Of a DNA stretch of 64,000 nucleotides, positions 1 through 12,000 are shown piece after piece. Position 1 is the stretch's first letter; the number at the start of each line of letters is the position of its first letter. Under the pieces are notes generated by a model. The model saw only the letters and a program-made list of their open reading frames with translations. It ran no database searches and was not told the origin of the DNA. The stretch is from Eublepharis macularius. Lineage: Eukaryota > Chordata > Lepidosauria > Squamata > Eublepharidae. The position numbers were made by a program, and so were the translations under genes. The stretch lies in NCBI RefSeq assembly GCF_028583425.1, contig NC_072791.1:31317368-31381367 (forward strand), written 5' to 3'.

Positions 1-3000
1 GTCTGAACAAAGCCATCTGAAGGTGCCACCCTGTGAATGTGTAAGATCAGCAGCAGCCCATACTCAGGCATTCTCTGTCGTGGCTCCTTCTGTTGTGGCC
101 TGAGGAGGCCAGGAAGGCCCTTACACCCTTCTATCATTCCACAGAATGGGTACAACAAACATGGACAGGAGGGAATGTCTATGATGAAAATAAGGTCATA
201 GCATAATGGAAGAGTTCAGGAGCGTGCTTTCATAAATGGAATAGGACTGTTGTCAATGCATACGTTTATTGGTCTTGCTCTTACCACACTATCTTCAATA
301 TTTATTGTTTACAGTATGTCGTATCTTATGTTGTTTTTTCATTTGCATTGCGTTCTAATTTTCCAATCCATATCCTATGGCATTGTTTATTAGATGTTTT
401 ACGAGATCTGATTGAATTGCTTTTTTGTCAGTAGATTTGAGCTTCAGCAAGGAGCGCAAGCTAATAAACAAACAAACAAATACCTTGCTGTAGGTGAGTA
501 TTTTCAGATCAGAGGCAGTGTGTACAATCCAGAGAACGAAGCAGCATCATTTTTGATGGGATTATTCTTCTTGATGTCGGCTTAGTACCACCACACAAGT
601 GGCAAATAGTCCTTTCATTTCTGAGTCCCCTTTTCCCTACCCATCCACTTCATCATGTGTATATGAGCATAAAGAGGCAGGACATTATAGAGAGACAATT
701 GTCCATTCATGTGCCCTAGATCCTCATTTAGCCTTCTCTTTCTGTGTGATGCAAAATACTTGAGACTCAGCCCTAACTAACTTGCATAGTATGAACTGGG
801 TGGACAGTTTGGGGGTATGGAAGGTATACACAGACTCCCCTGCCCCCATGTGCTGGTGTGTTGTCAGATCTCTAGAATGTAGAAAAGAAAAAGAGAAACA
901 GAGCCCATGGTGGTCACTCCAATTGCAAGAATTATTGCCATTGCATAGTGTTCTTTTTTAAAACATTTGTCTTCCCAGCAGGGATTCTGCGCTGCATACA
1001 GCAGAAAAGCTCACAGGACTCGGTGAAACAGAGCTTTCTCCATCTTTCCCCAGCAGACTGCGGTGGTTCTCAAAGAACCTTTCTGAATGGCAGGGGACAC
1101 TCATGACGAGCCAAATGTACTACAACATGAGTAGGCTGGGTTGGCGGTGGAGGAGGCAATTTCACTCAGTCCCTTGTATTGTGGCTCATTTTGTTCAGGA
1201 AGTCTCCAGACCCTCAGAGAGGATTTTTAGGACAAGCAGCAGGCTAGGGGGAGGGCCAGCCCTACCAACTCCGTCTGCAATCTTTTCTACTCAATCCACT
1301 CTTCTGTGTTTTCAGGATTTGCAACTGATGCCTGCCCCCAAATTGCATCTGATCCACCAAGCAATACACTTGCAAGCTGATAATGGCGCAAAGTCCCCAT
1401 ATGAGATCCTCCTGAAGGAAGGTTTTTAAGCGTACACTGTTCATCACTGTTTTGAGCAATCTGAAATGTGGTTGGAGTACATCTAGAATAATAACAGTAA
1501 CAAAGCCATCATCATATGATAGTGAGTTTATTGGAAGGAAAATAACCATAACAAACATTATTAAGAGTAGTATTAAAGAGTGATGTGTTTTACAGCATCT
1601 TAATAATATAAAGATGAAATGTTTATTTTTTGATTCTTTGATCCAGCAGATTATAGCAATAAATAGAAGTGTATCTCAGTTGCATATGCACAAAAAAAGT
1701 TAATATTACAGGAACAGTTCTGCTGTTCTTAGACCCTGATCCTAAGCCCACTGCAAAAGCAACAGGAGGTGTGTGTTTTCTATACATCTTGGTGGATCGG
1801 CCCCTTTCAATGCTATTAAAAGTTTACTTTAAAAAAATATTTCACATAGCGTACTGTGCGGCATTTCTATAACTTCTATGTACTATATATGCAAATCTAC
1901 AACCCCAAGCCTTTTCCCAGGGAAATATTTACGTTCATATTCTCCCTGGAGACATCAGGAATGGGACAATTTAAATCTTACACTATTTAAAGAAAGAATA
2001 AAATATAGAATTCTACATAAGATATTATACAGAGGTATACCAAGGGCTAAACTAGGTATGATGGAGAGAATATGTATGTATTTATGCATCAGTATATTCC
2101 CATGTAAAATGGGGGTGGGTCTATTCTTTTACACAAAATGGGACACATGGTGAGGGTGTGTGTGTGTAAAACTCCCTCTGTCACCTGACCTCACAGGACT
2201 CCATTGCTCATACTTTCAGACAACAGCAAATCTGATTGAGGAGGGATGGAGTATGTACATCAGGCATGACTGTGACTTTCTACATTGGCTGGAACAGTGG
2301 AAGGGGGAACACAGCTTGGTGAGGTGGGAAAAGGGAGAGGGCTTTAGCTCCTCTTGTGTACGCACTCCAAAATAGGAGTCCCCAGCATGCATTTTTCACA
2401 TCAGTGGATGGACGCTGGCATGAATACACATAACTATCTTTATCACATCTAATTTAGCCCTTAGTAGCTTGAGGATTACAGGAAAAGAGGCTGCAACAAA
2501 ATGAGGTTAAGATATTTGATTCAACAGTTCTTTAAATCAAAAAGACAAGTGAAGTGACACAGTTTAACTATTCGATTTCTAAGTGCACTTTGTAAGAATG
2601 CTTCTAGCAAGCTGAGCTGGCTCTAGGCATTTTGGGTCTCCTACAAGACCCTGGAAGCCTAATCTTTCAATGGTCTTCTCCCATATTGTACCCTGCAAGG
2701 TTTCCCTGTTGGCTGAGAGGTACATCTCATGGCCCCACCCCACTGTAAAGGTTTGAGGGGGTACAGGGTGTCCACAGGCCCCTCCATTGCACATCCCTCT
2801 TCCCTCCCCAATCACGGCTACTTCCCTTTCCAATTTTAGTTCTGTTCCTGCCCTCAGTTGCAGCCGCCCTCAGTCATGGTTCCTTTCTGGCTACACTGGA
2901 GGGAAAAGAGTCTGACTTCTTGCTCATTCTCCTTTTAGTCCCATCAATACCAGCGAGTCTAAAAGGAATGCGATGGAGACATTGCAGTACTTCAAGAGCC

Positions 3001-3470
3001 TCTGGGCCACTTGAGAGGAGTACCTGGAGGAGGCAATGGAACACAGTTCTCTTAGTCTCTGTTTCCACCATAGCCTTCAGAATCTTTTCCCATTGGGAGA
3101 TAAACCCAGCATTTTTGGTTGGAGGTAGGCCCTTTGTTAAGCTGTAGGCCTCAGTAAGCACTCAGCCAGGCCAACCGTTGAAGCTGGCTCTGCCAGGAAT
3201 TGAAAGAGAGATAAATATTTAACCTGGAAGAAGTAAAAGCCATGTATTACCTATACCTTTTCTAAATAAATAAGTTGCTTCAAGCAAGTCTCTGGAGAAG
3301 CAGCATATATGCATTTTCTAAATAAATCTAAGTAAATCACGCCTGTTATTAAGACCAACCCAAATAACACAAGCCTTCAAGTTCACCAGGCTGACCTGTA
3401 AAAAAAACCCACAGCTCTTGTTTCTGGATTTTGCTACAGACTAATGTAGCTACTAGTGACTTTTGTCTTC
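1..3470. other. Intergenic stretch downstream of UNC79, no gene recognised
   Basis: A/T-rich sequence with only scattered short open frames on both strands and none resembling a known protein. It includes a short (AAAC)n run near 465-480 and a (TG)n run near 2155-2166. The open frame near 1878-2153 has a charged composition but I could not place it. Confidence 0.5.
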
Positions 3471-3947
3471 CGTGACTTAGTGGACAAAGGCCCATTCCAC
3501 ATGGCACATTTTAAGCCGGTGATGCTGAGCATTCACACTGATCGGTGCTGAAATGGCTTGGGATCCCATCATTTTGCACTGTATGACTCGAGGTGATTGA
3601 GTTGAGATGTGTCTGTTTGGAGCTGCATTTTGTGTGGGCTGGAGCCGATGTAATTTTTTTTTTAAATTGTTTGTGTGAGTAGTAATGTTGCAATGTTGGA
3701 ACCCATCCCCCCTGTATTTGTTGATTGGGCTGTCCCGTGCCCTCTGGAAAGGCAATTGGTGGTGGAGTTCTGGGGGGAAACATGTACTTTTCATGCTTGT
3801 TCCATTCTCATTTATGTGTTTTTAAAGACAAGCCAGGAAAGGGTTAAAACGCTGCTGCTTCATTCCCTCCTGGCAGCTTCCCTGCCACTTTGTTTTGCAA
3901 AAGGTTGTACAAAACACTTGGGGTTCTTTCCTCTTTGGCTTTAGGAG

Positions 3948-4198
3948 AAGACGCCGGGAGGAAGGGAAGTCATTTAACCATTTCCTGGCTTCTAAAGCCA
4001 GGAAGAATGAGCAGTAATTTTACAACTCATTCCTAGCTTTGACAAAAAAATTAGTGTGTGCTCATACCACCAAGGAGGAAGGGAAAAGCAGCCATTTAAA
4101 CCTCTCCTGGCTTTTAAAGCTAGCAAGGAATAAGCAACGATGGTAGGACTTGTTCCTAGCTTTGAAGAAAAAAAAATAAGAGAGTGTATGCATACCTG
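3948..4198. repeat. Two-copy tandem repeat of about 125 bp
   Basis: Two diverged units lie head to tail. Each reads, in order, GGAGGAAGGGAA, a catttaa tract, a small inverted repeat (tcctggctt with aagccagga or a variant), then ttcctagctttga followed by an A-run and a gtgtgtgctcata-like end. The second unit starts near 4071. A third partial start (ggaggaaggaag) is visible near 4200. No coding potential. Confidence 0.6.
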
Positions 4199-4592
4199 GG
4201 AGGAAGGAAGTGAACAGAGAAGCAGCCTTATAACCCTTACCTCACTTTACTGATAAAAATGGCAGAAAAGGAGTTCAGAGAGCTGAGGAGGGTGGGAGTG
4301 GTTACCCGCGGTCAGACCAATCAGCTCCTGGGGGAAAGGAAGAGTGGGGGCCAAGAAGGAGAATGGGAGTTTTTGATTCTGCACGGACATAGTATGTGGC
4401 AGCAGCAACTGGGCAGCTGCTTCAAAAAATCACAAAATGTGCACAGGGGGGGAAAAACAAGGAAAAGACGGACAAAAACGGCTTCTGCTTCCCATGACTG
4501 CCTTGCACATGCGGAACTCTAGAGAACGTGAGAAGCTGAATAGATTCTGAAATGCTGTAAAGTGACCATGCAGAAAACACCAAAATTTCAGG

Positions 4593-4712
4593 TGGGTAGC
4601 TGTGTTAGTCTGTAGTAGAAGAGCAAAATTCAGGTCTAGTAGCACCTTAAAGACCAACAAGATTTCCAGGGTATGAGCTTTCAAGACTCAGAACTCCCTT
4701 CATCAAATGCAA
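4593..4712 (+). repeat. Interspersed repeat, GGTAGCTGTGTTAG family
   Basis: It begins ggtagctgtgttagtctg and contains tagtagcaccttaaagacc, then gagctttcaagactcagaac and cttcatcaaatgc. The same modules recur in the window near 16449, 22360, 23149-23874, 24950 and 39990. The ends of related copies resemble inverted termini (cagactaacacggctaac). I cannot assign a named family. Confidence 0.6.
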
Positions 4713-5724
4713 GTGGGCAAAGAAAGGGACTTTTCAGCCAAAGAAAAAGAGCCCAGGAAGGCACAATTAACTCAGTTTGGCTTCTTTTGACCCTTTACTT
4801 ATCAAATCCAGCCAAATTAACCTCCATTATTGGAAACAGATAATCATGTTTTTCTGTGCTCTCAGCTTTTCAAGGGATCTGTGAATTCTGTCTGGCGTCA
4901 GAGGCACATTTGAACAACTGCTGATGTTCAGTTGGATGGCTTCCATTTTTTCTCCTTTCTCTCTGAAGGCCAGGGGTGCAACCTGATACTAGCCATACCC
5001 TGTACCCACTGGAGTCAGCAGAGCATTCCTTCCAGGATGGAACCAGAAGCTTGCACACAATGTCAAACTATTCAGCTTGGTCTTAATACAAGATCCTACA
5101 TGGCTTTTGTTTTTGGATTTGGTGATGGACCAACATGGTTACCCAAGTCTTATATCTACGGAGTTAAACACACATCTTTCTCCTGGCACTCTAAGTGGTC
5201 CCTTCTTGCCTCATTGGCCCCAGGACCCAGGCTGGATAGCTAACCCTCCTGCACTGCCTGTGCTTGCCAGCCATCACTAGCATCTGGAAAGAAAAACTGC
5301 TAAAAGCCTCATCACACAATCACTATTTCATAGCGACAAGTTCTATTGCATTGCCAAGTGTGAGCTTTAAGACAAAAAAAGGCATTAGAAAGGATCTTTA
5401 AAACCCTGCTCATTTTGTAGTAATTTAAAAATAGCAGCATAGAACTTTCATTGGTATCTTTGAATACATACAATTTTGGAATATTAAAAAAAGGTAATGG
5501 GAGGAAGTCATCTTCTTAAAAAAAAATAACCAAGGAAATGTTTAAACATCTTTTTATACGTACACCAGGCCTAACTTTACAACCCCTCATTTTCAGAGAT
5601 TGGGTCCCACAGACTTTGCAGGGCACTGCTCACATGAGCAAAGATTGACTTACGGTTACGGGTACCAACATGGTCAGACTATTAGCTAGCCAGTTCGCCC
5701 ATTTCTATATATCTAGGAGACTAA

Positions 5725-5844
5725 AAAGTGTAGCTACAGTACTTCTTTATTTTTTGTTTTTTTAAAAAAAAATGGCATTTAATCTTTTCGTTTGAGCCCT
5801 GTTATTGCTAGACTAAACTGAAGCTTCTGGTACCTCTGCCCCAT
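5725..5844 (-). other. UNC79: Presumed UNC79 3' UTR
   Basis: This is the sequence following the stop codon down to just past the first canonical polyadenylation hexamer. The end point is inferred; longer 3' UTRs using sites further left cannot be excluded. Confidence 0.45.
5746..5751 (-). promoter_or_regulatory. Candidate polyadenylation signal AATAAA
   Basis: TTTATT on the plus strand reads AATAAA on the gene strand, about 94 nt after the stop codon. It sits in an A/T-rich tract, which raises the chance that it is a coincidence. No other canonical hexamer was noticed in the next few hundred bases. Confidence 0.45.
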
Positions 5845-6045
5845 TCATAAAGGATAAAACTGAGACGCCGCTTCAGACGACTGGATTTCCACTTGAGCCA
5901 TTTTAAACTGGGTGCACTGCAGCCATTTGCGGAGGACGGAGGCGATTGTGCTCATCTGGCCAGACCCCTGTAACATTCTAAGGCTATGATGGTTCACGTT
6001 GTTCTGAATAGCTTGCAGGCGAAGTTGGAGCCCAGCAGATAAATG
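5845..6045 (-). CDS. UNC79: UNC79 terminal coding exon with stop
   Basis: Acceptor tgttttaacag before CATTTATCTG. It encodes 66 residues beginning [20 protein letters not shown], with [20 protein letters not shown], ending [11 protein letters not shown] and then TGA. The extreme C-terminus matches the mammalian protein as I recall it. The middle ([16 protein letters not shown]) is more variable. This fixes the orientation and the 3' end of the gene. Confidence 0.97.
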   Translation of the reverse strand, partial: HLSAGLQLRLQAIQNNVNHHSLRMLQGSGQMSTIASVLRKWLQCTQFKMAQVEIQSSEAASQFYPL

Positions 6046-9000
6046 CTGTTAAAACAGACAAAGGGTACTATGTCAATGCTTCCTTCAACACCCACATGAA
6101 ATCCCAACTGTTGTTATTACTACAAGTTGAGGTCAGGCAATGAATCATGGAGATTCATTGCCCTTCACCTGAGTAAAATCTCCCCGTTTTATGACCTCTT
6201 AAGGCCTGTAGCAAGCCTCTGCCATTTTAAAAAACTGATATTTAACTGTTATCAGCATCCTGTATCTTCTAGAGCAGAGGTCCCCAACATAGTGCCTGTG
6301 GGTGCCACGGCATCTGCTGACAACTTTCCTGGTGCCCACTAAGTGTTTTTAAGAAAATGGGTGGGGCCGGATGGGTCTTTTGCCCAGCACGCCTTCTGAC
6401 TGGCCACTAGAGAGTTGATTGGCTGTGCAGACTTTTAAAAACGTTGCCCTGGCAGCAGCTGCCATCACAATACAAGGATCTCCACAAACTGTTTTTAAGC
6501 AGAGCTTCTGCTGGACACACTGAAGGTTTATTATTACAGTAATGCATATCCTCACTCCATGGCATTTTGTGGTTGGCTCCGCCTCCTGTGGCAGCCATTT
6601 TGTGGTTGCACCCACCACCTAATGTCAGAATTCCAAAGGTGCCCACAGGCTCAAAAAGGTTGGAGACCCCTGTTCTAGAGGGCTATATGCAGTCCTCTTG
6701 ATGAGACTGTTATTTTGTGGTTTCCGAGTGCCCTCAAGTCATAGCTGACTTATGGCGACCCCTGGTGGGGTTTTCATGGCAAGAGACTAACAGAGGTGGT
6801 TTGTCATTGTGTGCCTCTGCAACCCTGGTCTTTGTTGGAGGTCTCCCATCCAATCATTAACCAAGGCCAGCCCTGCTTAGCTTCTGAGATTTGATGAGAT
6901 CACTTAACCATTAATGTCACCATTAGAGGGGATGCTTTTAAATGCTTTTAAAGAGCTGCCCATGTCACCAGGGACAAGTATAAATTGGTCCCAAGCAACC
7001 AGGTGGCAATCCACCTTCTCAGAAGTGGTGTCCAGTTGTGAAACTTCTCCCCCTTGGCACAGTTAAAAAGCCAAGAAGTTCAAAGACCTTTCTCTGCAGT
7101 CATTTCCAGTGTGGGTATAATCCTTCAAAAAGGATAGAATGAAATCCGCTATGCTTGCTCTGTGCAGACCAGATGAACTTTCATCTTATGGGCATGAATG
7201 GCTGAGCCAGTCCTTTCAGTTTTAAATGCTTTTAAACAGCTGCCCATGTCACCAGGGACAAGTATAAATTGGTCCCAAGCAACCAGGTGGCAATCCACCT
7301 TCTGGAATTCTTAAAATGGATTTGGTCACAAAGTCCAGTGTACTTAATTCCTCCAATAGGTAATATTGAGAATGCTCAATTGGTTTAGATCAAGGTTAGA
7401 GGAGCATACAGATGGAAGGGATCACTTACCTTTAGATTTGATTGAATCATTGGTAGCCACATCGGAATCAGCTATAGGACAACAGAGACTCAGTATTAGT
7501 CATAGTACACAGACCATAGTCAATCTGTTATAATTTCAAGCTTGTTATAATATTCTTAGTTTAAAGGACAAGGGATCATAGCTCAACAGTACAGTGCATG
7601 CAGAATTCCTGGCATCTCCTCCAACCTAAAAGATCTCACACTGCAGATGTTGGGAAGACCTTTCTTGGCCTGACACTCGGGAGTGCTGCTGCTAGAATGA
7701 GTTAGGAGGACCAAGAATGTGACTCCATACAAAGTTCCTGGGGTGGGGAGACATCAAGAAAAAGGGGACTGTGAGAAACAGTGGAAGGCAGATGTTGTTT
7801 ACAAAAAGTATTGGAGCTAGAGAAACCTAGAGCATGATCTCTCATTTTTTCACTGAGACATATGGCGCTTTCTTTTGGGAATAACTTTTCCTATGCTTCT
7901 GATTTAGCGCTACAATGCTGAACAGGGGCCGCGAGACATTCTTGTCCTGATTATACTCTTGCAGTCCTGGTATCTCTACATCTGCACCGGAGAGCAGATC
8001 TTGTTTGTGTCTTCCTCCAAAGCGGGTAATAATTTAGGGACAGATGTTGTTTGTCTAAGGGAAAACCAGATCAGTCTCCGTGTGCATGTGTAATGTCCAG
8101 TAATCAGTTTCATGTTTTGTCTTAGTTTCAGGATACTGGAATCTGGAGCAGTTCCAGCCCAGGTTTTATTTATGGCTGGAGAGGTTATGAAGGTGTCTGT
8201 TAGGCCTTGTGTTCTTTTCTGGTGTCTGCTGAATGAAATTACTCTGAGTTGATTAAAACTGACCCACTGCATATCCCTGAAAGGCTACCAAATCTACTGG
8301 ATGGACTACTGGAAATATGTTCAAATAACCATTGTTGCCTGCCCCCAATTACCTCCTGTCCTGTAGACGGAAATATCTGACTGTATCATGAGGACAATTC
8401 CCCTGTGCCGCTGCAAGAACAGTTTCATCACTTAGCAGCAGACATTCATAATTTGTTTTTATGTAACACAAAAACCTCTTGAGAAGAGAAATATGCTTGA
8501 ATGAACTAAACAAAACTTCCCCTCTTCTCTCTTTGCTTTGAACCGTGACATCCTTTTTGGAAAGGGATACAGCCAAGTGACATCCAAGCTAAGCTCAATG
8601 CTTTCCAGCTGCATGGACTTGCCAGTGCCTTGTTATTGTTTAGCATTAGGAATAGCAAAGATCTTTTGATTTCTGGTGTTAGCTCCAGACCAGGGAAAAT
8701 CCAGGTCCTGTTGCCCTCAGACAGCCAGGGCGATGTAGTGGGTAGAGTGTCAGGCTTGGGAATCCAAGGTTCAGTTGGCCTAGAAGCTCATTAGGTGATG
8801 CTTTCTCGCTCTCTTCCTCAGGCCAACTGAATTCACAGAATTGTTGGAAGGATAACATGGAGAAGGGGTGGGATAGAAGTGTAACAGACAGCACCCAAAG
8901 CGTCATACTGCTCATTGCATTATTACTGAATGCCATTCTAGAGAATCCTCCTCTCAAAGTCTTCAGGAGCAACCTTTCAAGGAACCAAGGAATAGCCGTG

Positions 9001-12000
9001 AAGAGGGATCTGAAGAGACCCAGGGCAGGCACAGCTTTTCAGATCTTAGCCATTATTTTGAAATGCATGCTCAGGGTAAGGTTGAGAGCCAGCGTGGCAT
9101 AGTGGCTACAGTGCCATACTATGAACTAGAAGAGACAGGTTCGAACCCCCACTCTGCCATGGAAGCTTGCTGAATGACCTTGGGCCAGTCACTCTTTATC
9201 ACCTTAACCTACCTCACAGGGCTGTTGTTAGGAGGCCAGATTAGGGAATATAAGCTTTTAAACTGATTTTGGGCCCCACCGGAGGGAAGAAATGGGGAGT
9301 AAATAGGTGAAGAAATTAAAACCCACCTTGACAAAAATAGTGGAATTGCATTCCTGCAAAGCTTCCAATAAGCTGATCACATGGAGACACACCATCTCCA
9401 CCATCTGCGGGGCAAAAAAGTATGTTGAGATAAAATAAAGGTCTTGTGCAACATTTCATGGAAACAGAAGTGAAAAGGGAGGAGATAAACATTACTTTGG
9501 TAGCAAAACTGAAGCAACATATAACCACCAACGTTTCAGATTCAACATCCACATTTGACACAGCTATGTCTAGCCATGAGGCTTTATTCAGGTTTAACTT
9601 CCACAACAGCCAAGCATCCTTGGCCCACGTAGGCCTCTGAAAGCCCATCCTGGACCTGCTAGTTGCCATTCATCACAGAGCTGGGGTTGTGGTTTTCTTT
9701 GTAAACTTACTGGATTGTCTCTGAAAATAAATCTACTCCTAGATCATATTCATTCCTTACCCAGATGAAGTTATTTACAATTCTTAATCAGCAGTGAGCC
9801 TTGAATATATAAATCTTCCATTTCTCTTCTAAACCTGAAAGATGTCTTACAGAAACTAGTTTTGATGTTGTAAGTATTGGATTGGATCCTCTGAACAAGT
9901 TCCATTTGTGGAATTGCCAGACACCAGGTGTGGTCTGGAGTTCCCCCGGAATTACGATATCTGCACAGAGATCAGTTCCTCAGGACAAAATGGCAGCTTC
10001 AGAGGGTAGCCTGCATGGAATTGCATCCCTCCTGAGCTCCCTGCCCTCCCCAAACACCACACTTCCTAGCTCCTAAATCTCCAGAAATTTCCCAAGCCAG
10101 AGTTGGCAACCCTATTTGTGTATCCTGGATAGTCTCTGCTGTGGAACATGCGTCCTCTTCTGCTAAAACTTTTGTTTGCACAAGAGCAATGCTTTTCAAC
10201 AGGCCGTTGCACGAATGGAAGTTTTAGAGGAAGAGGAAGTGTGCTTCATTTCACAGACTGTTTAACATTAACAGAACCCGTTCACAAAATCCAAACAATT
10301 GTTTTAAGCTTTATGTTATGTAACTATAGAAGTAAACAGAGGAATTACAGTGTTTGACCAATCTGTATATAGATTCCATACCTATCATATTACTAAAACA
10401 ATTAGCCCATTTTAGGGTAATTCACTTTACTTGGTATGGACTGGTTAATTGAATTTCAAAACAGTTAAAACAGGAGAGTATTCCTATGCATTTTATAAAC
10501 AGTATTGCCAATGTAGGGACTTCTATAATGAGTATCAACCCAAGACCATTTTGGTGTCGCATAAAGATTTTGTCATGTCTGAGATTAAATTTTAGAAATT
10601 CCTCATCCATTGCCACAATTATCCTATAACATGGTTCTGGGTCAAAGAATTTCCTATATAGAGGGATAGGGGCAGAAGAGACACAGCCACCTCCAAAATT
10701 TGATGGGGAGTATAAAAGTCCATAATGGAGACTTGCAGAAATTCATAGACGGGGCAGAAGGAGACTACCTCCCCTAAGCAAATCTGGGAACTGGCTCTCT
10801 GGTGCTGGCTTGAAGAGGGATCCAGATTAGAGATGGGCATGAATGTAAATACAAAACAAAAAACCACATGAACCAGGCCAGTTCGTGGTTCACGAACCAG
10901 TGGTTCGTGGAAGCGCGTTTCCATGAACTTCCACAGACTGGTCTACTGGTTCCTTTGGTTCCTATTAAAGGGGCAGTTTAAATGACCACTTCCCCGGGGA
11001 AATGGCCATTTAAACGTTTCCTGCCCCTTGCAAGTGGCAGGGCCCTTTAAACTATCAGCTGGCAGGCAGCAGGGGCTATCTCTCGTTGCCGCCTGCCAGC
11101 TGATAGTTTAAAGGGACCTACTGCTTGCAAGTGGTAGGGCCCTTTATATGGCCCAAACTCCAGCCCCAGCCCCCCTCCCCCACCCCAGCCCACACATACC
11201 CAGCTCCAGCCCCAGCCCCAGCCCCACACTTACCTTGCTGCTGGGGTGATGGAGCCCGCAGCCTCCTCCTGCAAGGGGCAGGAAGGCCATTTTTGGCCTC
11301 TTCCACTGCTGCACAAGCCCGCATGGGCAGAGGAGGCCAAAAACGGCCTCCCCGCCCTCAAATGGTCACCGTGGGCCCACAGGGTGGTGAAGGATGCCAA
11401 AAATGGCCTTCACATCCCTCAAATGGCTGGCACGGCAGCCAATTGAGGGGCGGGAGGACCATTTTCGGCCTCCTCTGCTGGCCTGTGGGTCTGCAAAGCA
11501 GCGGAGGAGGCCGAAAACAGCCTCCTCCACCACCCTGCAGGCCCATGAGGCACCAGAGGAGGCCAAAAATGGCCTCTCCACCCGTCAAATGGCTGCCACA
11601 GGCCCACAGGGTGGTGAAGGAGGCCGAAAACAGCCTTCGCACCCCTCAAATGGCCGCGGTGGCATTTAAACCCCACGAACCACGAACCACAAACTGGTTC
11701 GTGAACTTGCACCAGTTCATGGGAGTTTATGGTTCGTGAAAACCCACGAACCATGAACCCCATGGTTTGGGGTTTTTTTTGGTTCGTGCCCATGTCTAAT
11801 CCAGATTTCTCCACTGTAACTCATCTATAAGCATCTCCCCATCTTCTCTGTAGCTGCTTCAAGACCTGTGAGCCCTGAAGGGAAGCCAAGAGAGATACTC
11901 ATGGCAGAGAGCTATTAACAGCAACCCCTGAAAAGACAACCAAAAGGAGGGGTTTCTTTTTTACTGTTCATTGTTTTGCCTCTTCGTGTTTTAAGCTGTA

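Noticed and set aside
1103-1429. Plus-strand open frame of 108 codons in the downstream region
   Set aside because: No family resemblance, no splice or codon-use support, and an overlapping antisense frame of similar length.
1878-2153. Frame with charged, helix-like composition, considered as a LINE or coding remnant
   Set aside because: Could not be matched to any reverse-transcriptase or other known block; left unassigned.
1-5720. Search for PRIMA1, which I recall as the neighbour downstream of UNC79 in mammals
   Set aside because: No segment resembling its proline-rich or membrane domain was seen; it may lie further left.
11125-11739. Open frame of 204 codons on the plus strand, with several overlapping frames on both strands
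   Set aside because: It lies wholly inside a hAT-type element made of inverted GC-rich motifs; the protein is Pro/Gly-rich, low in complexity and unlike any family.
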